From: Chlamydiales bacterium
Lineage (GTDB): Bacteria; Chlamydiota; Chlamydiia; Chlamydiales; VFKH01
NCBI GenBank assembly: GCA_031292375.1
Contig: JARLHF010000024.1
Location: 1 to 37,566 of the forward strand
Reading direction: 5' to 3'
DNA: 37,566 bases
Shown here: positions 9,040 to 17,046 of the stretch, piece by piece
Layout: the number at the start of each line of letters is the position of its first letter
Numbering within the stretch: position 1 is the stretch's first letter
The notes under the pieces: generated by a model
Seen by the model: only the letters and a program-made list of their open reading frames with translations
Told to the model about the DNA's origin: nothing
Database searches by the model: none
Program-made: the position numbers and the translations under genes

Positions 9040-10584
9040 TTACTCCAGAGGTAGTGCAGTGTGGGTATTATCAGTGGGCTTAGTAAGCCAAATGATAATA
9101 GCAATTAGAACAAAGCTAAACATGACCAACATAAAATAGTCGTTTATGGCAAGTGTATAGGCTTGTTTAATGGTTTGATTATAAATCCATTCAAGGCCAG
9201 AATTTCCTGGCATACCTGCGTCTTTTAAAGTATTAAGTGTTGCATCTACTTGGCTATTAGAATTATTGATAGAACCTTTTAAGTTGTGGTAATGAAATTT
9301 TTCTCTTATTTGAAAAACTGCAACACCAATGGAAGATCCAATAGCAGCTCCTAGTACTCGAAAAAAACTCAACAAGCTCATGGCATTTGGTAGCCTATCT
9401 TTTGCAATATTAGAGACAGCTATAATTGTTGTTGGGGCAATTGTAAAGCTTATGGCTATTCCTAGCATAATTCTGGGAGGTAAAAGTGATGTAAATGATG
9501 CTTCTGTATTATATAGAGATGCAGTATATGCGGCTATTACGAAAAATATGCAGCTTAACGTCATTAATATTCTCAAGTCTACTTTTGAAGTAAAGAGGCC
9601 AATTATGGGGGCTCCAAAAAGTATAAATAGAGCAGATGGCATGATTGCAAGGCCTGTCCAAAATGCATTGTATCCTAATTGAGTCTCTAGCCATAGAGGA
9701 TAGATGATAATGGATCCATATATTGCAACATAGGTTAATAATGTAACAATATTCATTAGAAGAAAATTTCGCATCTTATACAGGGTAAGATCGATGATGG
9801 GTTTTTTAGAAGTTAGAGTCCATATGATGAAAAGAGCAAGAGTTATAACACCAACACAAAATAGTAAAATGATGGCGTTAGATTGAAACCAGCCATCATC
9901 ATTGCCTTGGTCTAGAAATAATTGAAGGGAAGCGACACCCAGTACAAGTAAAATAAGTGCCGTTATGTCTATTGGATTTTTTATGATTTTTGTCTTATGA
10001 TGCCTAAGGAGTACGAGGTTCATGAAAAGGCTTAAAATACCAATGGGTAAATTGATATAAAAAATCCATCTCCAGCCGATTGTGTCGGTGATTAATCCTC
10101 CAAGGATAGGTCCAAGAATAGGTCCTGCAACTGCAATCATCGACCATAATGCAATGGCAATGCCCTTTTTTGCTTCTGGGAAGTTTGCAAGTAATAAACT
10201 TTGTGAAAGAGGCATTAAAGGACCTGCACACACGCCTTGTAGAACACGAAAAAAAACAAGCATGTAAAAGTTGGATGCAAACCCGCAAGCTGCAGATGTT
10301 ATAATAAAGAAGAGAATCGATGTTGTAAAAACTTTAACCTCACCAAATCGATTGGATAAGTAGCCAGATATGGGTATGATGATAGCAGAACCTATAGCGT
10401 AAGAGGAGATAACCCATGCTCCATTGAAAGGAGACTCTCCAAGTGATCCTGTAATGTCTGGAAGAGCAACGTTTGTAATTGCTAAGTCGAGCACGTCCAA
10501 AAATGTAGCAAGGCCTATAGAGATACAGAGTAAAAATAGATGAGTATTTGTAAGTTGCGTTGTAGAAGGCTTTACACGATCCAT
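9040..10584 (-). CDS. emrB: MFS drug exporter, DHA2/EmrB family
   Basis: 514 residues with about 14 hydrophobic segments, as expected for the DHA2 (14-TM) drug:H+ antiporters. It opens with the family pattern LDVLDLAITNVALPDI and has motif A-like sequence (SGYLSNRFGEVKVF) and motif C (GPILGPILGGLI). It would sit in the inner membrane and pass substrate to the HlyD-type adaptor and outer-membrane factor encoded in the same operon. Its ATG follows the stop of emrA with no gap, and AGGG inside the emrA stop region serves as ribosome binding site, implying translational coupling. The substrate cannot be told from sequence. Confidence 0.93.
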   Translation of the reverse strand: MDRVKPSTTQLTNTHLFLLCISIGLATFLDVLDLAITNVALPDITGSLGESPFNGAWVISSYAIGSAIIIPISGYLSNRFGEVKVFTTSILFFIITSAACGFASNFYMLVFFRVLQGVCAGPLMPLSQSLLLANFPEAKKGIAIALWSMIAVAGPILGPILGGLITDTIGWRWIFYINLPIGILSLFMNLVLLRHHKTKIIKNPIDITALILLVLGVASLQLFLDQGNDDGWFQSNAIILLFCVGVITLALFIIWTLTSKKPIIDLTLYKMRNFLLMNIVTLLTYVAIYGSIIIYPLWLETQLGYNAFWTGLAIMPSALFILFGAPIIGLFTSKVDLRILMTLSCIFFVIAAYTASLYNTEASFTSLLPPRIMLGIAISFTIAPTTIIAVSNIAKDRLPNAMSLLSFFRVLGAAIGSSIGVAVFQIREKFHYHNLKGSINNSNSQVDATLNTLKDAGMPGNSGLEWIYNQTIKQAYTLAINDYFMLVMFSFVLIAIIIWLTKPTDNTHTALPLE

Positions 10585-11739
10585 TTAAAGCCCTAAGTTT
10601 TGTTGAATAATCTTGCTGATTTCTATATTGATGAGTTCTAATTGATCACTGTAAATGGATGTGAGTAGTATAGGTTCTGTTGTTTGTTGTTGAGGTTCAG
10701 TTTTGGGCTTTGTTTTTTTTACTGTAGCATTCATAGATAGGCCAAGTAAGAGAGGATACTTTTCTAAATTATCCTTTTCTAATGTGATGATGACAGGAAC
10801 GCGTTGAATGATTTTAATCCAATTGCCAGTTGCATTCATTGCAGGAAGTAAACTAAAGCTGCTCCCTGTTCCTGGAACTATGCCATAAACGATTCCTTTA
10901 TATTTGACATCATGTCCATATAAATCAGATGTTAGATTTACAGACTGTCCTGGAGATATGCCTTCTAGATCGGTCTCTTTAAAATTTGCTGTAACCCATA
11001 TCTGAGATAGGGGTATGATGGACATAAGATCTCTTCCGGGCCCCACAAAATCCCCTACTTGAGCAGATCTCTTTGCAACAAAACCATCTACAGGGCTCAA
11101 GAGTTCTGTATGAATGAGATTGAGGTAAGCTTGCTGTACATTGCTTTTTGCCTGTAGTACGAGTGGGTGGGTGACGACAGAGGTACCATCTACTTGAGAA
11201 AGTGCTTCATATAAATGAATGTGTGCAAGCTCTGTGCTACTTTGAGCGACTTGTAAGTCGGTATAGGCGTTCTCTTCTTTCTCTAAGGCAATTGCTTTTA
11301 CTTGACTTAAGTTTCTTCTGTGGATGTAGTCGAGATTTGCTTGATGAAGTTTTGCTTCTTGAAGTGCTAAATTAGATTTTGCTTGATCTACTTGTAAAAA
11401 AAGTTGCGCAGTTTGCCGTACAGAGGATGCAAGAGATGCTTTTGCTCTTTCTAATTCTATTTTGGCATTTGTGTTGTCGAGTTTAATGAGTAGTTGTCCT
11501 TGGCGTACCTTATCTGCATAAGTCACAAAAATATCGGTGATAACTCCTGTAGTTTGAGGAGAGATTTGGACAATATTGCCCTCTACGTAAGCATCATCTG
11601 TAGAGATATACTTTCTTTCAAAAATAACCCAATAAATCAAATAGATTAAAATACATGCAAAGATAACTATGAGTAGGTTTTTTATCCATTTTTTACGTTG
11701 CTGTAATAAGGGTGTTTTATCTTCTATTCCCACAAGCAT
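10585..11739 (-). CDS. emrA: HlyD-family membrane fusion protein (EmrA-like)
   Basis: 384 residues. A cytoplasmic N-terminus of about 18 residues precedes one membrane anchor (about 20-42). A biotinyl-lipoyl-like domain follows (STDDAYVEGNIVQISPQTTGVI), with a long coiled-coil hairpin (about 90-190) and a beta-barrel domain (LLSPVDGFVAKRSAQVGDFV). These match EmrA-type adaptors that link an MFS pump to an outer-membrane channel. It is the first gene of a three-gene operon emrA-emrB-outer-membrane factor. The ATG is preceded closely by AGG. Upstream on the minus strand are AT-rich promoter-like strings (TTTACA, TATAAC) but with 15-bp spacing, so I do not call them. A foldback repeat lies 87 bp upstream. 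Confidence 0.92.
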   Translation of the reverse strand: MLVGIEDKTPLLQQRKKWIKNLLIVIFACILIYLIYWVIFERKYISTDDAYVEGNIVQISPQTTGVITDIFVTYADKVRQGQLLIKLDNTNAKIELERAKASLASSVRQTAQLFLQVDQAKSNLALQEAKLHQANLDYIHRRNLSQVKAIALEKEENAYTDLQVAQSSTELAHIHLYEALSQVDGTSVVTHPLVLQAKSNVQQAYLNLIHTELLSPVDGFVAKRSAQVGDFVGPGRDLMSIIPLSQIWVTANFKETDLEGISPGQSVNLTSDLYGHDVKYKGIVYGIVPGTGSSFSLLPAMNATGNWIKIIQRVPVIITLEKDNLEKYPLLLGLSMNATVKKTKPKTEPQQQTTEPILLTSIYSDQLELINIEISKIIQQNLGL

Positions 11740-11825
11740 GCACCTAAAAATTAATTTATTTAAACTGCTTGTTATATAAAATTATTATTTATGTAAAAAG
11801 CTTTTTCGATTAATCTCGCATTTAA

Positions 11826-11991
11826 TAACCTGAGTTTTGAGTTTAAATGACTCAAGGTTAGAGGGGATTCTAGATAAATTTTCAATCATTTTTGTGAAGT
11901 TCATATTCAAAAACTATAAACGAGCAAAAAAGATTGAAAAGTTGCCAGAAGATCTCTAAGATTGAGTAATTTAAACCCAAAACTCAGGTTA
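11826..11991. repeat. Complete foldback (MITE-like) element with 29-bp inverted repeats
   Basis: The ends 11827-11855 and 11962-11990 are inverted repeats of 29 bases with two mismatches (AACCTGAGTTTTGAGTTTAA at the left). They are flanked by TA on both sides, as expected for a TA target duplication. A second inverted pair (TTTTCAATC...GATTGAAAA with extended T/A tracts) forms an inner hairpin, so nearly the whole 166 bp folds on itself. There is no coding capacity. A left-truncated second copy is at 3867-4000. It lies between the divergent emrA and the PhoU-like gene. Confidence 0.8.
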
Positions 11992-12034
11992 ATAATAAAT
12001 ATTGGCTAAAATCAGAGCGTAAAATGGTGTATAG

Positions 12035-12709
12035 ATGCTTAATATTTTGAAATTATTTGGACAGTCTCCTTTTTCTCCTCTTCAATTGCATATGCAAAAA
12101 GTTGCAAATTGCGTTGGAAAGATAAAGGAAATTTTTTTGGCGCTTGCTGATGAGGATTATGCAAGAGTTGAAAAGCTTGCAGCGCAAATTTCTGAATTAG
12201 AACATGAAGCAGATCTTACAAAAAATGATATTCGCAACCATTTGACAAAGGGACTTTTTCTATTAATTGATAGAAGAGATTTACTTGATATTCTTTCCAT
12301 TCAAGATAGCATTGCAGATAAAGCAGAGGATATAAGTGTTCTTTTAACAATTAGAAACCTTAAGATGGAAAGTGTATTTCAGCCCCACTTTAATAACTTT
12401 TTAGAAAAAAATATTGAGTCCTTTCAGAGTATTTTACAAGTGATTCAGGAGTTAGATGAGCTTTTAGAAACCTCATTTGGTGGACTTGAAGCAGAGAAGG
12501 TTAAAAAAATGGTTGAGCATGTAGCTTATCTAGAACATGAAGCGGATTTATTACAGCTACAGCTTTTAAAGCGTTTATTCAATAGTGAGAAAGATCTTGC
12601 CTACCCTGTGTTTCAACTTTGGTTGAAAATTTTTGAAGAGATTGGATCTCTTTCAAACCTATCAGAGAGATTAGGTAATCGTATACGTATGTTGTTAGAA
12701 GTAAAATAA
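12035..12709 (+). CDS. DUF47/TIGR00153 PhoU-like protein
   Basis: 224 residues, all helical, with two pseudo-repeats each carrying LEHEAD (55-60 and 166-171), the acidic metal-binding type motif of PhoU-like proteins. Members of this family are regularly encoded just before Pit phosphate permeases and are thought to control them. Here the stop and the next start overlap as TAATG, so translation is coupled. The same gene pair exists in Chlamydia (CT691-CT692, from memory). The start ATG lacks a strong ribosome binding site. The upstream region contains a foldback repeat ending 43 bp before the start. Confidence 0.9.
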   Translation: MLNILKLFGQSPFSPLQLHMQKVANCVGKIKEIFLALADEDYARVEKLAAQISELEHEADLTKNDIRNHLTKGLFLLIDRRDLLDILSIQDSIADKAEDISVLLTIRNLKMESVFQPHFNNFLEKNIESFQSILQVIQELDELLETSFGGLEAEKVKKMVEHVAYLEHEADLLQLQLLKRLFNSEKDLAYPVFQLWLKIFEEIGSLSNLSERLGNRIRMLLEVK

Positions 12710-13968
12710 TGATAGGGCATGAAGGATTTATATTAGTTTTAGCGCTTATTCTAGGCTTTTATCTTGCCTGGAATATAGGTGCTAATGACGTTGCAAACGC
12801 CATGGGAACATCTGTGGGTTCTGGCGCATTGACACTAAAGAGAGCAATTATTATCGCGGCTCTTTTAGAATTTTGCGGGGCCTTTTTTGTAGGAGCACAT
12901 GTTACTGAGACAATAGAAAAAGGTCTTATTAACACAGAGCTTTTTTATCAAAATCCCAATGTTTTGCTCTACGGTATGCTCGCATCCTTGCTCGCAACGG
13001 GTGTTTGGTTGCAAATTGCTTCCTATTTTGGCTGGCCCGTCTCTACAACGCACTGCATTATTGGCTCTGTTGTTGGTTTTGGACTGATTCTTGGGGGTGT
13101 GGAAGCTGTTGAGTGGACAAATCTTATCATCATTGGTACAAGCTGGGTTTTGTCTCCATTGATGGGAGGTATTTTATCATTTGGAATTTTTACTCTCTTA
13201 AGAAGATATATCTTTTATTCAAAAAACCCTGTGCGAGCAACTAAGCGGATTGCTCCCATTCTTGTTTTTGGCGTATTTTCTATATTGAGCCTCGTAGTCC
13301 TTTTCAAGGGACTTACGCATCTTGATATCCACCTTGATTTTTTAGAAGCGCTTGGTATTTCGGTAGGCATGGGGATTGTTACTGGCTTACTGACGTATAT
13401 ACTTTTGCGCTCGCTTAAAGATAAGGAAGATGCAGATGTATCTATGGACGGTACTGAATATGCTGTTGTAGAGAAAATTTTTATCCCCCTTCAAATTGTG
13501 AGTGCCTGTTGTATGGCATTTGCGCATGGGGCAAATGATGTTGCCAATGCAATTGGTCCTCTTGCGTCTATCGTTTCTATTTTACACACGCATCAGTCTA
13601 TTATGAGCGCAGAAATCCCCACATGGATTTTGGCCTTGGGAGGTCTTGGCATTGTTGTAGGCCTTGCAACTTGGGGGTGGAGAGTCATAGAAACAATTGG
13701 CAAAAAACTTACAGAGCTTACGCCCAGCAGAGGGTTTGCAGCGGAATTTGGAGCTGCAACTACTATTTTACTTGCCTCAAAGCTCGGTCTTCCTGTTTCT
13801 ACTACACACACACTTGTAGGATCTGTTCTTGGAGTTGGCCTTGCAAGAGGTATTGGGGCTCTAAACCTGGGCATGATCAGAGAAATCGTACTCTCATGGG
13901 TTGTGACAATTCCCGTTGGAGCACTTCTCTCCGTTCTCTTTTATTACTGCTTTGCCTTTTTTATCTAA
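12709..13968 (+). CDS. pit: Inorganic phosphate transporter, Pit (PiT/PHO4) family
   Basis: 419 residues with about 10-11 membrane segments. The two inverted halves each carry the PHO4 signature: GANDVANAMGTSVGSGALT at about 24-42 and AHGANDVANAIGPLA at about 272-286. Each half also has a WPVSTTHCIIGS or LPVSTTHTLVGS motif. These features identify a cation-coupled low-affinity phosphate carrier of the inner membrane. The gene overlaps the PhoU-like gene by one base and so forms a two-gene unit. It is convergent with hss, with a strong hairpin between them. Confidence 0.95.
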   Translation: MIGHEGFILVLALILGFYLAWNIGANDVANAMGTSVGSGALTLKRAIIIAALLEFCGAFFVGAHVTETIEKGLINTELFYQNPNVLLYGMLASLLATGVWLQIASYFGWPVSTTHCIIGSVVGFGLILGGVEAVEWTNLIIIGTSWVLSPLMGGILSFGIFTLLRRYIFYSKNPVRATKRIAPILVFGVFSILSLVVLFKGLTHLDIHLDFLEALGISVGMGIVTGLLTYILLRSLKDKEDADVSMDGTEYAVVEKIFIPLQIVSACCMAFAHGANDVANAIGPLASIVSILHTHQSIMSAEIPTWILALGGLGIVVGLATWGWRVIETIGKKLTELTPSRGFAAEFGAATTILLASKLGLPVSTTHTLVGSVLGVGLARGIGALNLGMIREIVLSWVVTIPVGALLSVLFYYCFAFFI

Positions 13969-13985
13969 TAGACTTCTTGCGTAAT

Positions 13986-14079
13986 TATACACATCGTTAA
14001 TGAAGAGTTTTACGTGTCCGTGTCCGTGCCTATGCGGACACGGGCACGTATAAACAATTCTTCAACTTGTTTGTGTATA
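13986..14079. terminator. Nested hairpin between convergent pit and hss
   Basis: An outer pair TATACACA (13986-13993) and TGTGTATA (14072-14079) is the edge of the 36-bp-type palindromic repeat. Inside it is a GC-rich stem of 16 bp with one G-T wobble: arms 14011-14026 and 14035-14050, loop TGCCTATG. It is symmetrical enough to work for both genes, though neither side has a good T run. Confidence 0.6.
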
Positions 14080-14115
14080 GATTCAAGGTTATTTAATTTT
14101 TCATTCAACGTGAGG

Positions 14116-15516
14116 CTATTGTTTAAGCAAAAATTCTGTTAGTTGCCATTTTTTAGCAAATTCTGGATGAAAGCTTGCTTTTGTAGAAAGGAATGTTCCA
14201 AGATAGGGTTTTGCAATAGTTAGGATGAATTCGTGGTCTAAATCATCTGGCACACAGAAGCCTAAACGAGGGTGTGTTATAGCAAACACCATGGCAGCAA
14301 CAACACCTATTGCAACTTGTACTGTTGTTGCACTTTGGTGTGGAACGAGTTTTCTTGCTGCATCAATATCTAATATGCTTCCAATCCACCAGGAGTCAAA
14401 GTCATGACCCATCAGTAGACAGCCAAGTTCATCATGGCCAGAGATGATTTCGTCATTGAGAATACGTGTTTTGGGGGTGGATTTCCAGTTTGTTTTTTCT
14501 AGGTCTTGCAAGGAAGTTACTGCATCGTTGCAAAGTTGATAGGCATAGTGAACAGTTGGTCTGTAAATAGCTTTTCCATTTTCATAAACAGAGAGTTTTT
14601 TGCATAGAGTGTAAGACTCCCCGTGGCGAATGATCATGCCAATAATAGGGCCACTTGGAACCCAAGATCGGACAAAGGAATTACAGCCTCTAGTTTTTAA
14701 TAAGATCTGATGCTTAAGTCCTGTGGTATGCTCTAATCCATGCTCTGGAAGCGCCTCTTCGTGAGTGCCAAAGCCAACTTCTGCAGGTGCTGCGCCCTCT
14801 TCGATAAGTCCATCACAGCTCCATGTGTTGATAAATTCATAAGAAGCTTTTGGGATAGATGAGATTTGAGTATCTTTTTCTGAGATATGAATGACTTTTA
14901 CGTTTTCAACTTGTGCAAGTAGAGCAAAATCTTTTTCTTGTAGAGCTTTTTCTAGAAGAGCTTTTTTTGAAGGATTCATTTTTGTTTGCAAAAGTTCTTT
15001 AGCAATATCTAACAGAGCTTGTTTTGCAAAATGCGAGACAAGACCTGGATTTGCTCCATGCTCGATGATGGCAGTAGGGCCGCTATGTTTCCATGTCTTT
15101 ATCATTTGTTCTAGTTTAATATGTCTTAAATAAAGAGATTGTTCGTGAAAATTTTTGATGTGAGTAATGTCATCTTTGCCCCAAATTTCTATGGAGGTAT
15201 TGACAAAGAGTATATCTTGCTCATGACACCATTGAATGAGTGCGCAGGTATCGATACCAACAGACAGATCTAAGAGCAGGTCACCTTTACTTAAATAGGA
15301 AGATAAGAGAGCTTGATAGTTTTCTTTGGTAACTTGGCTTTGTACATAATTGACGCCTTTATTAAGGCTATCTTGGATGGTATTTTTTTTATCTAGACAG
15401 TCTAGTACAGTAATTTGGGAAGGATTTATTGAAATGTGCTTAAATAGGAGAGGAAGGACACACTGAGCTACACTTCCACAGCCTATAATAAGAATATTCC
15501 CTCCAAATGTTTCCAT
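14116..15516 (-). CDS. hss: Homospermidine synthase
   Basis: 466 residues, the usual bacterial length. The N-terminus has a nucleotide-binding fold (NILIIGCGSVAQC). Characteristic family blocks follow: EHGANPGLVSHFAKQAL, EEGAAPAEVGFGTHEEALP, and SFVRSWVPSGPIIGMIIRHG. The enzyme makes homospermidine from two putrescines (or putrescine plus spermidine) with NAD+ as a hydride shuttle. It belongs to the saccharopine-dehydrogenase-like superfamily, for which it could be mistaken, but these motifs are specific. The ATG lies 4 bp after sthA; its ribosome binding site (AAGGA) is inside the last sthA codons, so the two are coupled. No putrescine-forming decarboxylase is in the window, so the substrate must be made elsewhere or imported. 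Confidence 0.93.
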   Translation of the reverse strand: METFGGNILIIGCGSVAQCVLPLLFKHISINPSQITVLDCLDKKNTIQDSLNKGVNYVQSQVTKENYQALLSSYLSKGDLLLDLSVGIDTCALIQWCHEQDILFVNTSIEIWGKDDITHIKNFHEQSLYLRHIKLEQMIKTWKHSGPTAIIEHGANPGLVSHFAKQALLDIAKELLQTKMNPSKKALLEKALQEKDFALLAQVENVKVIHISEKDTQISSIPKASYEFINTWSCDGLIEEGAAPAEVGFGTHEEALPEHGLEHTTGLKHQILLKTRGCNSFVRSWVPSGPIIGMIIRHGESYTLCKKLSVYENGKAIYRPTVHYAYQLCNDAVTSLQDLEKTNWKSTPKTRILNDEIISGHDELGCLLMGHDFDSWWIGSILDIDAARKLVPHQSATTVQVAIGVVAAMVFAITHPRLGFCVPDDLDHEFILTIAKPYLGTFLSTKASFHPEFAKKWQLTEFLLKQ

Positions 15517-15520
15517 AAGT

Positions 15521-16927
15521 TTAATCCTTCACTTTGTGCCCAGAGAGGTTGCCAAGGCCATCATAGGATGCGTACTTATAAAGATCGTGCAGTGTTGGGT
15601 AGTTAAATACAGTGGATATAACATGCATGACTGTTTTTTTGTTTTCTACAAGAGAAAGTCCGTAGTGAATGATTTCTGTTGCAAGAGGGCCTATGACATG
15701 AACGCCGCGAACTACTAGATCGTCTCTGGTAAAAATGATTTTCATGATGCCCTCGACAGCTCCCATGATTTTACCTCTGGCCATATCGCCATAGCGCGCT
15801 CTTCCAACGCAATAGTTCATCTTTTTTTCTATAGCTTCTTCTTCTGTAACACCTACCATAGATACTTCTGGAACTGTGTAGATACCGTAAGGAATCACTT
15901 TTGCAAGGTTGTCTAAGTCACCTGTGTTAAAAATATGGGTGACTGCAACTCTTCCCTGATCCATGCTTGTACTTGCAAGTGCTGGAAATCCGATGACATC
16001 ACCTACAGCGTAGATGTGGGGTACGTTTGTACGGTAGTGGTCATCTACTGTCAGCTGCTCTCTTTTTCCAACAGTGATACCAGCTTTTTCGCATTGCAAG
16101 TCTTTTGTATTACCATTTCGTCCAGCAGCAAAGAGGAACATATCAACGTGTAACCATTTACCACTTTCAAGACCTATCCTTAAAAACTCCCTGTCAGAAT
16201 CTGGTAGATTGATAGATTTTACAGATTCATTAAATAGAATTTCTGTGTCATCTTTTTCCATGCTATGAATCAGGTTGCTTGTAATTTCTTTGTCAATGAA
16301 GGGTAAGATCGCATCTGTTCTGTTAATCAAGTAAACTTTGGAGCCCATTGTTGCAAATATGGTGACATATTCACAGCCAATGACACCGGCCCCTACGATG
16401 CAGATAGATTGAGGAATTCTTGTGATATCTAAGATAGTATCAGAGTCATGGACTCTCTTGCCATCAAAGGGAATATCTTGTGGGTGAAAGGGGTAAGAGC
16501 CTGTTGCTATAATGATAGATTCACCATAGATGGTGTTGGAGGCTTCTCCCGTTATTTTGACTGTATGAGAGTCTTCAAAGCTTGCAATGCCTTTGTAGAT
16601 ATCCACTCGGTGTCTGTTTAAGTTACGGTGTACTTCATCACCCTCAGATGTTACTACGTAGTTTTTTCTGAACATGAAATCATCAACGGTTGCTTGATGT
16701 TTAAGAGTTCGGTCTACGCCAAACAATCCTTTTTCATATTTTCCTGAGAAAAATAGGGCCGTTTCTTTCAAGGTCTTTGAGGGAAGAGTGCCTGTATTAA
16801 TTCCTGCGCCACCAAAGCGCTTTTCTTTTTCAATGATGGCAACGCGTTTGCCAAAATAAGCAGCTTTTACAGCAGCTTTTTCCCCGGCAGGACCAGAGCC
16901 AATTACGATGAGGTCATATTTTTCCAT
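15521..16927 (-). CDS. sthA: Soluble pyridine nucleotide transhydrogenase (SthA-like flavoprotein)
   Basis: 468 residues from the ATG at 16927, chosen because GGAG lies 8 bases upstream; the TTG two codons earlier would be too close to it. FAD-binding GSGPAGEKAAVKAA is at the N-terminus, a second nucleotide-binding GAGVIGCEYVTIFATMGSKV lies in the middle, and the FAD motif YAVGDVIGFPALASTSMDQG comes later. The family's redox-active CxxxxC is absent: the region reads GGAGINTGTLPSKTLKE with no cysteine. Loss of the disulfide argues against lipoamide dehydrogenase, mercuric reductase or glutathione reductase and fits SthA, which exchanges electrons between NADPH and NAD+. It is followed by hss at 4 bp, and a perfect hairpin lies upstream. 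Confidence 0.88.
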   Translation of the reverse strand: MEKYDLIVIGSGPAGEKAAVKAAYFGKRVAIIEKEKRFGGAGINTGTLPSKTLKETALFFSGKYEKGLFGVDRTLKHQATVDDFMFRKNYVVTSEGDEVHRNLNRHRVDIYKGIASFEDSHTVKITGEASNTIYGESIIIATGSYPFHPQDIPFDGKRVHDSDTILDITRIPQSICIVGAGVIGCEYVTIFATMGSKVYLINRTDAILPFIDKEITSNLIHSMEKDDTEILFNESVKSINLPDSDREFLRIGLESGKWLHVDMFLFAAGRNGNTKDLQCEKAGITVGKREQLTVDDHYRTNVPHIYAVGDVIGFPALASTSMDQGRVAVTHIFNTGDLDNLAKVIPYGIYTVPEVSMVGVTEEEAIEKKMNYCVGRARYGDMARGKIMGAVEGIMKIIFTRDDLVVRGVHVIGPLATEIIHYGLSLVENKKTVMHVISTVFNYPTLHDLYKYASYDGLGNLSGHKVKD

Positions 16928-16988
16928 GTGCAACTCTCCTGCTTATATGGTTATAATTAAATATTAGATCATAATATCTGGCAATAAT

Positions 16989-17036
16989 TATACACAAATA
17001 AGTTCAAAAATCAATTCTTGAACTTATTTGTGTATA
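16989..17036. repeat. Perfect 19-bp inverted repeat (palindromic repeat family)
   Basis: Arms TATACACAAATAAGTTCAA (16989-17007) and its exact complement (17018-17036) surround a 10-base loop. It belongs to the same family as the 36-bp copies at 22259 and 24646. It lies between two minus-strand genes and could end the upstream transcript, although there is no T run. Confidence 0.75.
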
Positions 17037-17046
17037 GTAACTTGAG

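Noticed and set aside
13593-14000. Two ORFs overlapping the end of pit, one in each direction
   Set aside because: They are shadows of the pit frame; codon pattern and the PHO4 motifs support only the pit frame.
15521-16927. Dihydrolipoamide dehydrogenase or mercuric reductase
   Set aside because: The redox cysteine pair is missing, which rules out both.
16989-17036. Classical rho-independent terminator
   Set aside because: The stem is excellent but no T run follows on either strand, and the same sequence recurs elsewhere as a repeat, so I list it as a repeat.
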